DNA from: Riptortus pedestris
Lineage: Eukaryota; Arthropoda; Insecta; Hemiptera; Alydidae
Reading direction: 5' to 3'
NCBI GenBank assembly: GCA_019009955.1
Contig: CM032229.1
Coordinates: 151,725,001-151,789,000 of the forward strand
Length of the DNA stretch: 64,000 nucleotides
The first letter of the stretch is position 1, and each line of letters starts with the position of its first letter. Positions 24,306 to 34,690 of the stretch are shown here, one piece after another. Under the pieces are notes generated by a model. The model was not told where the DNA came from. It did not search any database and saw nothing but the letters and a program-made list of their open reading frames with translations. Position numbers and translations under genes: made by a program.

Positions 24306-24788
24306 CTAGAGTTGGTCCCTATTGAGCCGACATCTCCGGCGAGACTGGGAGCCTACACGGGCCAGGGCAGATACTGCAGAGGACGGAACATGCCTGAGCA
24401 CGCCACCCTCCCCCCTAATATTAATATTCTTCTCCTCCAGCATGTCCATCCTGATCCATAACTGCTCTACTATATCCATTTTCTTCCCTTTGCCAAGGCG
24501 GTCGAGCACCTCGAACTCAACGGCATTTCCTTCATGGCTTTCGTTTAAAATATGTTTACGTACCTCCGATATCTTGGTGGAAAGGTGCTCTTTTAATCCG
24601 CTCCTTAGCTTCCTTCCATTTTGCCCCACATATGAGCTTCCGCAAGTCAGGCAAGCAACCCGATAGTACTCACGGCCATTGTACACGATGATAATAATAT
24701 GCTCCGTTATTATTGTATATTTATAGTGTTCGTTTTCATTGTTCAGCTCCGAAGAAGGGAACCAACGGTTGCCCGAAACTGTCAGCAA
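24306..24788 (-). pseudogene. GIY-YIG endonuclease domain of a Penelope-like element
   Basis: The 160-residue frame contains YYRVACLTCGSSYVGQNGRK, which corresponds to the GIY-YIG endonuclease segment at the C-terminus of Penelope-like polyproteins. It is followed by LRSGLKEHL and, further on, EFEVLDRLGKGKKMDIVEQL, E-rich as in the family. In this family the domain nicks the target DNA to prime reverse transcription. The N-terminal ~50 residues look like non-coding read-through. The reverse transcriptase that should precede the domain is missing, so the copy is dead. The frame itself is open to its stop at 24306-24308, which suggests it is not very old. Confidence 0.85.
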
Positions 24789-24894
24789 ATAAAAAATCCT
24801 CTAAAAGAAGAATCTAGAAAACTTTATTAGCCGAAACCCAACTATTACCTACTACTCTGAATTATTATAATAACGGCTAACAATACTATTGATT

Positions 24895-25052
24895 GTTTAT
24901 TTATTTATTTATTCATATATATTACATGTTTTTGAAAGTATAATGTTGTGTCACAGAGCACTGATGATGGGACGGTTCGCCCCGAAAGTACTTTGCCTGT
25001 AATAAAGAAGTATTAAGAGTGGAGGTGTTTGACCTTTTTGATCCTTCCGTTG
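24895..25052 (+). repeat. Penelope-like terminal repeat, right, inverted
   Basis: This repeat reads on the + strand the same way the left repeat reads on the minus strand. It has (TTTA)n, GTATAATGTTGTGTCACAGA, the hammerhead-like core and GTAATAAAGAAG, and ends GATCCTTCCGTTG. Confidence 0.85.
24948..25016 (+). ncRNA. Hammerhead-ribozyme-like motif
   Basis: CTGATGA at 24961-24967 is followed by a short GGG/CCC stem and GAAA at 24983-24986, in the order of hammerhead box 1, stem II and box 2. After GAAA, the segment AGTACTT can pair with AAGTATT 14 bases later as stem III. Stem I pairing is weak by eye. Hammerhead motifs are known in Penelope-like terminal repeats. The match is partial and catalytic activity is uncertain. 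Confidence 0.5.
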
Positions 25053-25199
25053 ATGATGGACCTCCACCAGCCAGCACAAATCCAGAGTTATTTCACTGAC
25101 TTGTTTCCCCATATCTTGAAGTCCTATATTATATTTCTTTATTTAGACCAGTAATTATTAAATATTATACCAGTTTTTATATAGAGTGGCTATCATTCT

Positions 25200-25610
25200 C
25201 TAGAATTTCAGATAGTATTTCTGATATACCAAGGGACTTTCTGATGTCCCTTCTATTTTCGATTCTGATGTCCCCTAGGTTGTGCTCCTACCATGATTTT
25301 TGAAAAATCCCTTCTTCACTCTAGTAAGTGTGCAACTGTGAGCTGTACTCCAGAAGCAGTGCAGCTTGGAGGTTCTTCCCTTTTCATCAGGTGCTGGTGT
25401 AGGAGCCTTGTGTGACGAATTCTAAGGCGATATATTAATACTTCATCTCTCATTTTAGTGCTTGTAGAAGTATGCCAGGGGTTCACGGTACTTTTTAAGG
25501 TGCGGAGCTTATTGTCACGCAACTCATGCCATTCCATGCTATTACTCAAGTACCACTTTTTTTGCATGATTGATGGGTCGACCCCTTCCCTTAATTCCTT
25601 CAATGTTAAT
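25200..25610 (-). pseudogene. LINE ORF2 fragment (jockey-like C-terminus)
   Basis: Minus strand 25603-25316 reads KWHEL-type spacing (SMEWHELRDNKLRTLK), WHTSTSTKMRDEVLIYRLRI, then RHTRLLHQHLMKREEPPSC and LTVAHLLE. This matches the segment that links RNase-H-like sequence to the terminal zinc knuckle of jockey-type LINEs. The canonical RIGHTRL is RIRHTRL, and the first knuckle cysteines are partly lost (SCTASGV). The frame breaks beyond 25316, so this is a decayed fragment. Confidence 0.7.
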
Positions 25611-26442
25611 ACTTACCGTTAACAACTAATATTTACATATTAATTACAAACTAAGGACTTGATGTTGAAACACGACTAACAGTACTGTCTGCTGCCTTTC
25701 CGGCAAAGAATGATCCCACGGAGTAATTTAAAATTAGTATGAAGCAATTGGTCTAATTGTAGTCGGGAATAAGGAATTACCTATGTCCACTTTTTGCCTC
25801 CGGGCTAATATGAATCAGGTATACATCGGATACCACTCCAAACAACCTAACGGTGTACTTTTCGCAGTGCTCATACCAGTAATTCAATTTATTGAATACA
25901 GAGGCGCCCTACCAGATCAGTGATTGAGGGTCCCACAAAGAGCCTGTAGAATATCAACAGGTTTCACATTCTTCTGCTAGACTGGAGTCGGTTAATAAAT
26001 GAGTAATGTAATTTATTAATGAATAGTTGGTCATATGAACACGTATTACTATTACCAAGACCAGAGTTTATCAATCTAGTCTGACCATTTTGAGGAAACA
26101 AGTTAAAAAAACGAATAACCATTGAGTGTTTTATACGTGTTTATTTACAATCAATCACATGATAGTTAATGTGTAAGATCAAAGTAGTTATTAGTCTAGT
26201 AGATTCCTTCAATGCCTCTGATGAAATGTTGTTTTGTACAGCAATTCTTGCATTCAAACAGGCATGACATGGTTAGGAACTTCAGTATCATTACAGGTGC
26301 TGTCATGGAGCCAAACTTGATGACAATAAAAGCCACTGTCAGATAGGTAAGCCGTTCTTGATATATTCTAAAATATATATTTCTGTGATCTCGTTTCTCT
26401 TTGTTTCATGCTTCTCAGTTCCAATAATATGTGTTGTTTTAG
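25611..26442. other. Sequence upstream of the coiled-coil protein gene
   Basis: It contains no repeat family member. The promoter or a 5' non-coding exon of the gene beginning at 26451 should lie here or further upstream. Two possible splice acceptors, TTCTCAG at about 26418 and TGTTTTAG ending at 26442, precede the coding start. No TATA box could be chosen with confidence. Confidence 0.35.
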
Positions 26443-26450
26443 ATGGCTGG

Positions 26451-27045
26451 ATGTCACTGATCTTCGTTTCGTCAAGCGTATTACTAACGAGTCTAATTTG
26501 CACAGAAAAATCAGAAGCGAAATTGGTCAATAAAAGAAGAGCATTGATTGAAGATGATTTACTTGCCAACTTCTTCGTCAGTCGGGACAGTCAGAACTCT
26601 CTCATGAATCTGGAATACGATTCTCGCCATGACGATTTATCTAAAGCCTTCCGAAGTGGACGACTATTGGAGAATCCAACCCCATCTGTTCCACTCTTTT
26701 CAGCCAGTTTCAGTACACGCGGTAAGATGGGTAAAAAGGGAGTATGGATCACAAAAAAGTCTCCTCAAGTTGATCAACGCATGTTGGTGAGCAGGTATTC
26801 CATTAATGCCGATATCCACGAATCGAACGAGTACGAGGGAAATCACAAAGTGAACAAGTACCTGATCATTACAAATATTGAACACACTCCAGTCCCAAGT
26901 CTTCAGAACAAGCCAGTTTCAACACTTCCATCTCACAACCATCATAGAATAATGGCTAGCCATCTGCCAAGTTTGACATCCTTAAAAAAACTACCAAAGA
27001 ATGATAAATCCGGACTAAATCAGAGAGCCATCCATATTGGTAAAG
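26451..27045 (+). CDS. Predicted secreted coiled-coil protein, coding exon 1
   Basis: ATG at 26451 is the first in-frame ATG. The open frame extends upstream to 26358, but only from a TTG. The first residues, MSLIFVSSSVLLTSLI, form a hydrophobic stretch followed by CTEKSEA, consistent with a signal peptide. A dibasic NKRR follows at about residue 28. The rest is polar and basic, without a domain I recognise. The exon ends AAAG before GTAAAT at 27046 (a donor six bases earlier would keep the same frame). It contributes 198 codons plus one base, and the phase matches the exon at 31310 exactly. A distant 5' exon cannot be excluded. The family is unknown to me; function should not be assumed. Confidence 0.65.
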
Positions 27046-27380
27046 GTAAATACTTATATTAAAGGTTATTTGTAGATTAAACATTTGTTTCTATAACCTA
27101 TTCATCGATGAAAATAAAATCTGACTCGAATATTAATTCCCTTAAGCCAACTGTAAGTCTGGTGGTAAATTTGTTCTTCTCAAAAATATATTATAGAATT
27201 AAACACTTTATAAACATATGCCTAATGGTTAAAAAATGTTTCTATACAAAGTGTACATAACCATATCGTTAACCGAGTCAATAGTTAAACATAATTCCAA
27301 AAGAATTTTAGTTCCTAAAGCTTCAAAATCCTATAAAACGTCAGCTCAATAGTAAAAAATAAATTTATTAACGTCCACTT

Positions 27381-27546
27381 TTAGCAGATTTCCCATGAGG
27401 GAAATCAGCTATTGAGGTTGTACTCATGACGGAATATTCGAATTTTTTCTTCAAATGTCCATCCATCTGGCTAGCAAGTAGATGACCAAAATGAGGTACT
27501 TTCAAAACTTTATATATCTATATATATATATATATACATATATATG

Positions 27547-27598
<52 letters not shown>

Positions 27599-28016
27599 TG
27601 TCTGTTACCGCTCTAGCGGTCGCAATTTTTGTTTGATCGTTACCAAACTCGATATTTAGTCGTTTTATGTAAAAAGAAAGATCAAGTTCGTTAACGGCTG
27701 AAATCGGACCGGGGGGGGGGTTTAGAGGGGAGGATTTTTGAAAATTCGAAATATCTCCGTTACTGTACGTCGGATCGAAAAACTGTAAAGAATCAATCTT
27801 ATTGAAAATTATATTTAATATAAATATTGTTATATACATTTATTCCCTATCTTGAATATTAACCGAGATATTCTAATTTTTATTAAATCTGGGCGGCTAA
27901 CGGACGGGTGACTTTCCCGCCAAAAGCTAGTTCGTCCGTTTCCTTAACTGCTCGACTCTCGTGAAATTTATCTATGGTAAAACTTCATGTGGGAAATCTG
28001 CTTAGTTTACGCAGCC
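27381..28016 (-). mobile_element. HINE-like element inserted in a SINE
   Basis: It starts TTAGCAGATTTCCCATGAGG (complement of the 3' end), then the (TA)n tract at about 27512-27596, the G10 run near 27711, the core and GGGAAATCTGCTTAGTTTAC. It stops at GCAGCC, about 14 bases short of the normal end, where SINE sequence resumes. Confidence 0.8.
27512..27596. repeat. (TA)n microsatellite
   Basis: About 85 bp of TA repeats with TATGTA interruptions, at the central position of the HINE-like copy. Confidence 0.9.
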
Positions 28017-29082
28017 GGGACGGGTTATCTACAGGTTACCGTCCTTTTCTAGCCAGGGTGGGACTAAGGATTTTATTTAATGAATTCCGTCACTAAATAT
28101 GTTCCTACTGCCCACTACTCACCACCCTAGGTATACAATATGAGATTAAGGCCATCGCTTTAACATTTTAAGATCTATGTCCAATATTATTATTATTATT
28201 TATTAACGGCCACGTTTTGCAACTAAGGCTAATTTGGACGGGTTATCTACAGGTTACCGTCCTTTTCTAGCCAGGGTGGGACTAAGGATTTTATTTAATG
28301 AATTCCGTCACTAAATATGTTCCTACTGCCCACTACTCACCACCCTAGGTATACAATATGAGATTAAGGCCATCGCTTTAACATTTTAAGATCTATGTCC
28401 AATATTATTATTATTATTTATTAACGGCCACGTTTTGCAACTAAGGCTAATTGGGACGGGTTATCTACAGGTTACCACCCTTTTCTAGCCAGGGTGGCAC
28501 TAGGATGTTATTTAATGAATTCCGTCACTGAATAATTTTCTTTGCCCAAGCGAGAATCCAACTCGCCACTCTAGGTTTACCATTTATCAGTAAGCATTTG
28601 AGCTAAGGAACTATTAAACACAACAATTTATCAGGAACAGAGTTGTCACGTAGAGTAAACAAATTTAGTACATTTGAATCTACTTGTTTTCTTGTATGAC
28701 CTTAACAATAATATCCCGTGTGGGTCCGAAATCTCGCCTACTAAGTGAACCTTGTTCATAATTTACAATTTTTAATAATTCGCTATTTAGAAAAAAATAA
28801 TTCGCTATTGGCATGAACAGCTATTGGAAGTAGAATGTTTTACTTATGGAAGTAGAATTGGTATTTAAACTTTTTGAGGAATATAAAATGTATTCAGTTA
28901 CTGGGCTCATGAAAAAAGCTATCCGTAGGGGTCACCTTATAATTGAATTTAAAACAACAGTAGTAAATATCTCATCTAACCAACAATTGTTATAGAATAT
29001 TATTTTTATATTGTTTGACGACAAACAGCTGACTTTTCAGATGATTCCTGGATAAATAATTAACCAATTTCTCTGATTAATG

Positions 29083-29240
29083 ATATTTATTAACGCCCAC
29101 TTTGCGCTCCAAAGGCAAATGTGGACTGGTTATCTGCATGTTTTTACCCTATTCTAGCCAGACTGGGTTAAGGATTTTACTTAAAGAGTTCCTCACTGAA
29201 TTATTTCCTATTGACCTGGTGGGAATCGAACTCTCCCACA
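29083..29240 (-). repeat. tRNA-derived SINE, diverged
   Basis: TATTTATTAACGCCCACTTT, then GGACTGGTTATCTGCATG and TTCTAGCCAGACTGGG, ending near GGGAATCGAACTC. The A-box part is lost. Confidence 0.7.
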
Positions 29241-29261
29241 AAGTGAGATTGTTAATTTACA

Positions 29262-29652
29262 TGAGTAGGAGTGGGGGTATACTGAAAGCTGAAAAGTATA
29301 AAATCCAAATATCTCAGTTAATACTCATTATACTGAAAATATGCATAGAACAACATTTATAGCGCATTTAATTTTCAATTAGATTGGTTCTATACACCTT
29401 TTCGATGTGAAGTATAGTAACGGAGACTATTCGAATTTTCAAAATTCTCCCCCTCTAAACCACCCCTCTCCCTGCTCCGAACGACGGAATAACGAACCTG
29501 ATCATTCTTTTTACATAAAACGACTAGATATCGATTTTGGTAACGATAAAACAATAACTGCGACCGCTAGAGCGGCAACAGACATTTTTGTCATCTTCTG
29601 TGTAGGATTGATGGAAATTTGAAGACATTTTTCGAAAACTGCGTCATAAATA
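29262..29652 (+). repeat. HINE-like fragment (core and 3' side)
   Basis: It starts in AGTAGGAGTGGGGGTATACT and contains the CCCCCTCTAAACCACCCC core and GCGACCGCTAGAGCGGCAAC. The TA tract is absent, and it runs to CGAAAACTGCGTCATAAAT. The terminal hairpin is missing. Confidence 0.7.
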
Positions 29653-30603
29653 ATATTCCAATACGTCCAATACCCATTCTCTAGAAGCCAATAACAATCT
29701 TTGAAGGTTGTTCTGTGTTGATGAGCATCTCTGCCGGTAGAGGACGTGTCTTGATACATTTTTCACGAGTCGTGACCAGCTCTTCAATATCCCTACTGAT
29801 TTCTGACCACTATACAGTTTCCCGAACTTGGTATCTTCAACTACCTAATGCCCCGATGGGCAACGGACGTAATCTCACAGCCATGAGATCTCGGAGCCAT
29901 AGGCAGCCACTCCGAGATTCTTTCGTACTATCAGTCGTTCCTCATGGTATGTAAAGGCGTACTGTTAAATCACGGTGATGATTTTAATAAAATGATGATT
30001 AATAAGTCAATGTGGTCCTATCTAAGAAAAACATTTGATGGATTTGGAAGTGACACAAATACTATATTGAACCTAGATGGTTTACCATCTATTACAGTCC
30101 TTGAATCACAATATGTAACGAACTTTATATTTTTGGAGTCCATATTGTACAACTATTAGTAGTTCCATCCGACTTGGGGAAAGTACTTTTAGTTATAAGA
30201 ACACTTATGTAATAGTGTATAACAGTGTAAAAGTTCTGAATCAACCTATTTATTTATAAATATTTAGCCTCTGCAATCGGAGAGATAGATCTGAAATGGG
30301 TTTATGACCCAAGACTGATGGGAAGTTTTTTGATGACAAATAATTTTTTTAATAATGGTTCCCATGAAGAGCAAAAGATATATCTTTTTTATGAGGTTTC
30401 TGACTCGAAAAAGAGTAACAGCTCCAGGTTCTTGGAACTTCTTTTCCATCTCCTAAAGATTAGAAGTGAGGTCTGGATATTGCAGTAATAAACTACGTAC
30501 GTGTTCTTCAGTCTCGTCAATTCGGTCATTCTTCATCAGAATTTATTTGCTTAGTTTAGCACTTGATACCATTTAATGATACAAACTCTGTCATAAATTT
30601 CAG

Positions 30604-30605
<2 letters not shown>

Positions 30606-30668
<63 letters not shown>
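30606..30668. repeat. (TA)n microsatellite, intronic
   Basis: About 60 bp of pure TA without HINE-like flanks. Confidence 0.95.
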
Positions 30669-30672
<4 letters not shown>

Positions 30673-31309
30673 CTGTAGATGGCCAGGTTCTTACATTGTT
30701 TGAAAATGAAGCCATGCTGTATCAATTCTTATTTTCTTCCTTATGTTTTATTTATTCCCCCAACGCGTTTCAACCTCCGTAGCTCCTCATTAACGGGTTT
30801 CTTCCTATCTAAAATTAGAATTTTGAATTTCGGATTGAAAGGATCCCCTTAATAAGGAACTACAGAGCTTGAAACGTGATGGATAATTAAATAAAACAGA
30901 TGAGGAAGAAAAGAAGTTTGTGTTGATTGCCCCACTATTTTCAAAGAATATGTGTGTTTGTGTGCATATTATATAGATAAACATCCTATTTATAATATAA
31001 ATAGTTATTTAACCATTTCATCCAAATCCTTAATATCTCTAGACAGGGGATCTAAGGTAATATACAGTATATCCTAATCGAAAATGCTCAAAAAAAAAGA
31101 AAAGTTTTTTCTGTTTAATTCCTTTAAAATTGTAAAAGAAGTGTAAAAATAATACATAAATTAAGAATTAAATTACTCCCAAGAGGACAGCGCTATGGTG
31201 GATTAATTTGTATTATACATTCCAATAAAGTCCAATCACCATACACCCTCGATTAAAAGCGGTTCTTCTCTGCTTTAATTTAAATAAAAATGTTAAACTC
31301 TTTTTCTAG

Positions 31310-31746
31310 GTAATATTGATTCGCCAACAACAAAAACTGAGCTTTCGAAAGAAACACACGAGCCCAGACTTTGGCATATGCCCAGAAATGTACTTAGCGA
31401 TTCCGACCAGCCTCCAGAAATGATTAGAATATCCCCCAAGTCGTTCGATTACAACGGCAGAAAGATATACAACAAGGTGAGAAGTATCAGTCGGAGGCTG
31501 AACGTTGTCCGCAAGGAAAATGACGTGCTCAGGAAGGTAAACAGTAAAACGGAACTTGGTTTGAAGAGATTGGACTCAATAATCCACGATTGTCAGTCAA
31601 AAATACGCCTTTTAGAACGCCAAATTACCGACTCGAAACTCCGCTTGAAAGGTTTGCTAGACATTGTAAAGGAGAAAGACGCTCTGGATGAAGCTGTGTC
31701 TTTGAATCTGGAGAGCATATCGTTTCTCGGGCCAAAACAGACCTGA
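31310..31746 (+). CDS. Predicted secreted coiled-coil protein, terminal coding exon
   Basis: The exon follows the acceptor TTTTTCTAG and completes the split glycine codon from 27045. It then reads NIDSPTTKTEL...EPRLWHMPRN to the stop TGA at 31744. From about FDYNGRKIYNKV onward, roughly 95 residues are charged and heptad-like (RRLNVVRKENDVLRKV, IRLLERQITDSKLRLKGLLD), predicting a coiled coil and probable oligomerisation. This exon adds 144 residues after the shared glycine, for a protein of about 343. No catalytic motif is visible. The upstream part of the exon is also open, so the methionine at 31378 is internal, not a start. An AATAAA signal lies 28 bases past the stop. Confidence 0.7.
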
Positions 31747-31773
31747 CGATGTGAAGTATTGAAACTCATGGGA

Positions 31774-31779
31774 AATAAA
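31774..31779 (+). promoter_or_regulatory. Polyadenylation signal AATAAA
   Basis: A canonical hexamer shortly after the stop codon of the coiled-coil gene and followed by a T-rich stretch. Confidence 0.6.
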
Positions 31780-31941
31780 TTATTTTTAAACGTTCTTGGT
31801 TCTTCTTACTATACCGTATTTCAGGGTCTCGTTACATTGCAAACTAATATTTAATTAAGGTATTTTCTACAGATAAATCTAACATCTTAAGCCCTCAATA
31901 CCCACCATATCGATCTTGAGCTTTATCATTTTGCATCTCTA

Positions 31942-32551
31942 TTAGCAGATTACCCTTAAGGGAAATCAGCTATTGACGCCGTACTCATGACGCGAATTAA
32001 CGAAAAATTTCTTCAAATGCCCATCGATCCTACCCAGGTGACGAAAATAAGGCTCGTTCAAAACTATATATCTATTTGTCTGTTATCACTCTAGCGGTCG
32101 CAATTTTGTTTAATCGTTACCAAACTCGGTATTTAATCGTTTTATGTAAAAAGAAAGAACAAGTTCGTTAATGGCTGAAATTGGAACACTGGGAGGGGTG
32201 GTTTAGAGGGGGAATTTCGAAATATCTCCGTTACTGTAAGTCAGATTGAAAAATTGTATAGAACCAATATTATTGCAAATATTTACTATAAATATTGTTT
32301 AGTACATTTATTCTCTATCTTGAATATTAACCGAGACATTTGCATTTATATTAAATTTGTGGTGATAACGGACGAGATGAGATTGGCTGATGTCGGTTCT
32401 ATTCCTGAAAGCTTGTTGACATTTCCGTAACAGTTCGACTCTCTTTATATTGGTTTAGAGACTCGTTACTACTACTGTTACTAGTAGACAGATTTCTGTA
32501 TTGCAAACCTTCGTGTGGGAAATCTGATTAGCTTACGCAGCGTTGACGGAC
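31942..32551 (-). mobile_element. HINE-like element, short form with both ends
   Basis: It runs from TTAGCAGATTACCCTTAAGG to GTTGACGGAC (610 bp). The TA tract has shrunk to ATATATCTA and the 5' hairpin is damaged (CAGCGTTGACGG). It lies about 200 bp downstream of the coiled-coil gene. Confidence 0.8.
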
Positions 32552-32851
32552 GTTTTAAGTAAATAACGTAAAATTAAAGTAATTATTAGCTGCAATATCT
32601 TTGTTATTGCAATTGGGGTAGAAAACATTTAATATCAATCTTGTTATATACGTTTTCATAAAAATACTATAATATTGTTTTCATTCCTTGGGTTCAGTAA
32701 ACTCTCGACTGCAACTCATCGGATTTTCAATTTTGTTTCTGGTTTATAACGAGGTCATACAAAAGAATGACGAAAAATATGACCATTTGATGGAAAGATA
32801 TGTCCGAAATAGGTTCATACCTATAGCGCTGATTTCAATGATTAGCTAGAG

Positions 32852-33724
32852 CAGGGGTCTCCAAACTACGGCCCGAGGGCCACATCCGGCCCGCGGACAG
32901 ATTTTGTCCGGCCCGCGGAGAGCTAGCATACTTGAAAACTCCTTTTAGAGAACATATTTTTTATAGCAAATTAACTTTAGTTTACTGAAGCATTCTAATT
33001 TTATGTTGAATAATTATTAATGTGACATCTACATTGATATGGTCATGGGCTAACTACTCATAACATTGTTGTAGGCTTATTGTTATTGTTTTTGTGATAA
33101 GTTGGATAAAGAAACACAGAATTGTAATGAGTAAAGACATGTATAATATGCACAAAATTTAACTTCAGTATATAATAACTAACAAATTATTGAAATGAAT
33201 CCAACTAACATTTTATATATTTTAAATAATAACATAACATAGCATAATGACATATGAAATACTAATGAGATTTATGTAATTGAGATTTTCCACTGACAAT
33301 AGTTTGTAGTTGTGGACTAATTTTACTTGTACCAATTATTAAAAGAGATTTAAGATATAGATCAGCTAATATAGATCTGTAAACATTTTTTGTGTACTTC
33401 ATTTTGGAGAAGGTCTTCTCCAAACGTTTTCCACACAAAGACAGTTGATGAATGATACAATGTAAGACTAATGGTTTTGAACCACCGTCATTTTCTACGG
33501 CCTTTTACAGATTACAGATAATCACAGGAAAATTAATAATATGCAGTGTTGCCGTTTTGCGGACATTAGTCCGATTTGCAGCCTTTTTTAAACGTTGCGT
33601 ACTTTTTCGGACTTTTTTTTTCATCACTTTTTACCACCGGCAACAATGATAATATGGTTTTGGCCCTCAGAACTTACTGGAGTAATCAGTATGGCCCTAA
33701 GGCTGGAAAGTTTGGAGACCCCTG
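32852..33724 (-). mobile_element. hAT-family transposon derivative
   Basis: The terminal inverted repeats are CAGGGGTCTCCAAAC and its complement GTTTGGAGACCCCTG, with GGCC-rich subterminal sequence as in hAT elements. The 8-bp flanks are AGCTAGAG (32844-32851) and AGCTAGAC (33725-33732), a target duplication with one change. Total length is 873 bp. It carries a fused remnant of transposase on the minus strand and cannot move by itself. Confidence 0.88.
33262..33505 (-). pseudogene. hAT transposase remnant with internal deletion
   Basis: The minus-strand reading ends at TAG (33264-33262). It contains LVLHCIIHQLSLC, a block from the middle of hAT transposases of the ZBED/GTF2IRD2-related group. 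This runs directly into EKTFSKMKYTKNVYRSIL and SLLIIGTSKISPQL, the C-terminal dimerisation region. In full proteins these blocks are separated by a long catalytic segment, so the two were joined by an internal deletion that kept the frame. It is too short for the open-frame threshold with an ATG start. Confidence 0.75.
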
Positions 33725-34636
33725 AGCTAGACCATGCTAGGTTCCATTCTAATTAATTAATGTCAAGTTCGGTATAAGAGTAAAACTCTAGACCATTTCA
33801 TTAAACTTTGCTTACCTCCCTGGGCCTATGTAATGGAATATTCTTTCAATCCAGGGCTTGAAATTTGCAGCGATAATGGGCATTAACAGGAATCCATAAT
33901 CTCTTCTCGACATGGAGCCTATCCCCTCAAGTCATCATCAAATCATAAGTAGAAGATGGTGATCACCCAGAAGAAGGTACCTGATGAGTTACCGAAACTT
34001 AGTGTTTCCTTTCACGAAGTTGTCATTGTCAAATTTCTCGGTGTTACATATTTTTGTAAAATAAAGAGCCACAGAAATGATTGCTATTTTTATTATTGTA
34101 GTGTACTGTCTACACCGATTCTTTTATACGCTACGGGCTCTTTCAGACTAAAAAGTCTTAGAGGAGCTGTGTTCGCCTAAGAAAGAAAAAGCTACAAGAG
34201 CTCTGAAGATCCACCTGGACGAAACCTACTTTAAAAGGAAAATAGCATTATTTTTTAGTAATATTATTAATGTTCATCTTTAACTTAAGATTATGAGGTT
34301 TTCAAGAATTTCGAGGAAACAACCCCACTCTTTTACTATCGCCAGAGGAATGTGAACTGCCTCTGAATAATTAACAGTTACCGACTAACTGCAAGGCACG
34401 TGGAAGCTTATAAATACCATGTAACTTGCATTGAACGTAGTCCATGCCTGGACAACATTTTACAAGATCTTAAAAAACTCAACATTTTCCTGAATTATAA
34501 TTAGTTGAACCATGTTAACACATGAATGTTTTCTAAAACTATTTAAACTACTAATGCCTTTTTAGTCTAGTTATTACATTTTAAATGAAATCGTAGCTCA
34601 TTTTTTCATATTTCTTAATAAAAATCGTAACTTACA
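33725..34636. other. Unrecognised sequence
   Basis: No repeat or gene was identified. Short frames have no known motifs. Confidence 0.4.
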
Positions 34637-34690
34637 GAGATGACCTCATTAAATAAAATTCTTAGTCCCAACCTGGCTAGGAAAGGATCC
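34637..34690 (+). repeat. tRNA-derived SINE, small fragment
   Basis: It contains GATGACCTCATTAAATAAAA and TCCCAACCTGGCTAGGAAAG from the SINE body. Confidence 0.5.

Larger units (their letters stand above)
23996..25087 (-). mobile_element. Compact Penelope-like retroelement with inverted terminal repeats
   Basis: A GIY-YIG endonuclease frame is framed by two ~150-bp repeats in inverted orientation (23996-24146 and 24895-25052). The whole is flanked by TTATTTCACTGAC at 23983-23995 and 25088-25100, a 13-bp target duplication. Penelope-like elements are known for terminal repeats in direct or inverted orientation and for duplications of this size. The reverse transcriptase is absent, so this is a truncated copy. 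A short 3' segment (25053-25087) lies outside the right-hand repeat. Confidence 0.85.
27355..28610 (-). repeat. SINE tandem array with 218-bp period, split by a HINE-like copy
   Basis: GGACGGGTTATCTACAGG recurs at 28018, 28236 and 28454, a spacing of exactly 218 bp. The first two units are nearly identical to each other and have lost the tRNA head's distal part. The third unit is closer to the standard SINE. The SINE tail TTATTAACGTCCACTTTT at about 27366-27383 belongs to the first unit, which is interrupted by the HINE-like copy 27381-28016. Confidence 0.8.
27046..31309 (+). other. Intron of the coiled-coil protein gene
   Basis: A phase-1 intron with donor GTAAAT and acceptor TTTTTCTAG. It is filled with a HINE-like copy inside a SINE array, a further SINE, a HINE-like fragment and a long TA microsatellite. 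Segments 27062-27354, 29653-30605 and 30669-31309 hold nothing I recognise; short open frames there lack known motifs. Confidence 0.65.

Noticed and set aside
24322..24666. A 114-codon + strand frame
   Set aside because: It is the shadow of the Penelope-like endonuclease frame on the other strand.
26358..26450. Extension of exon 1 to the full open frame
   Set aside because: The frame opens with TTG, not ATG, and the segment contains possible splice acceptors, so it is more likely intron or 5' UTR.
31378..31746. Terminal coding exon as an independent 122-codon gene
   Set aside because: The frame is open upstream to a good splice acceptor, and its phase matches the exon ending at 27045.
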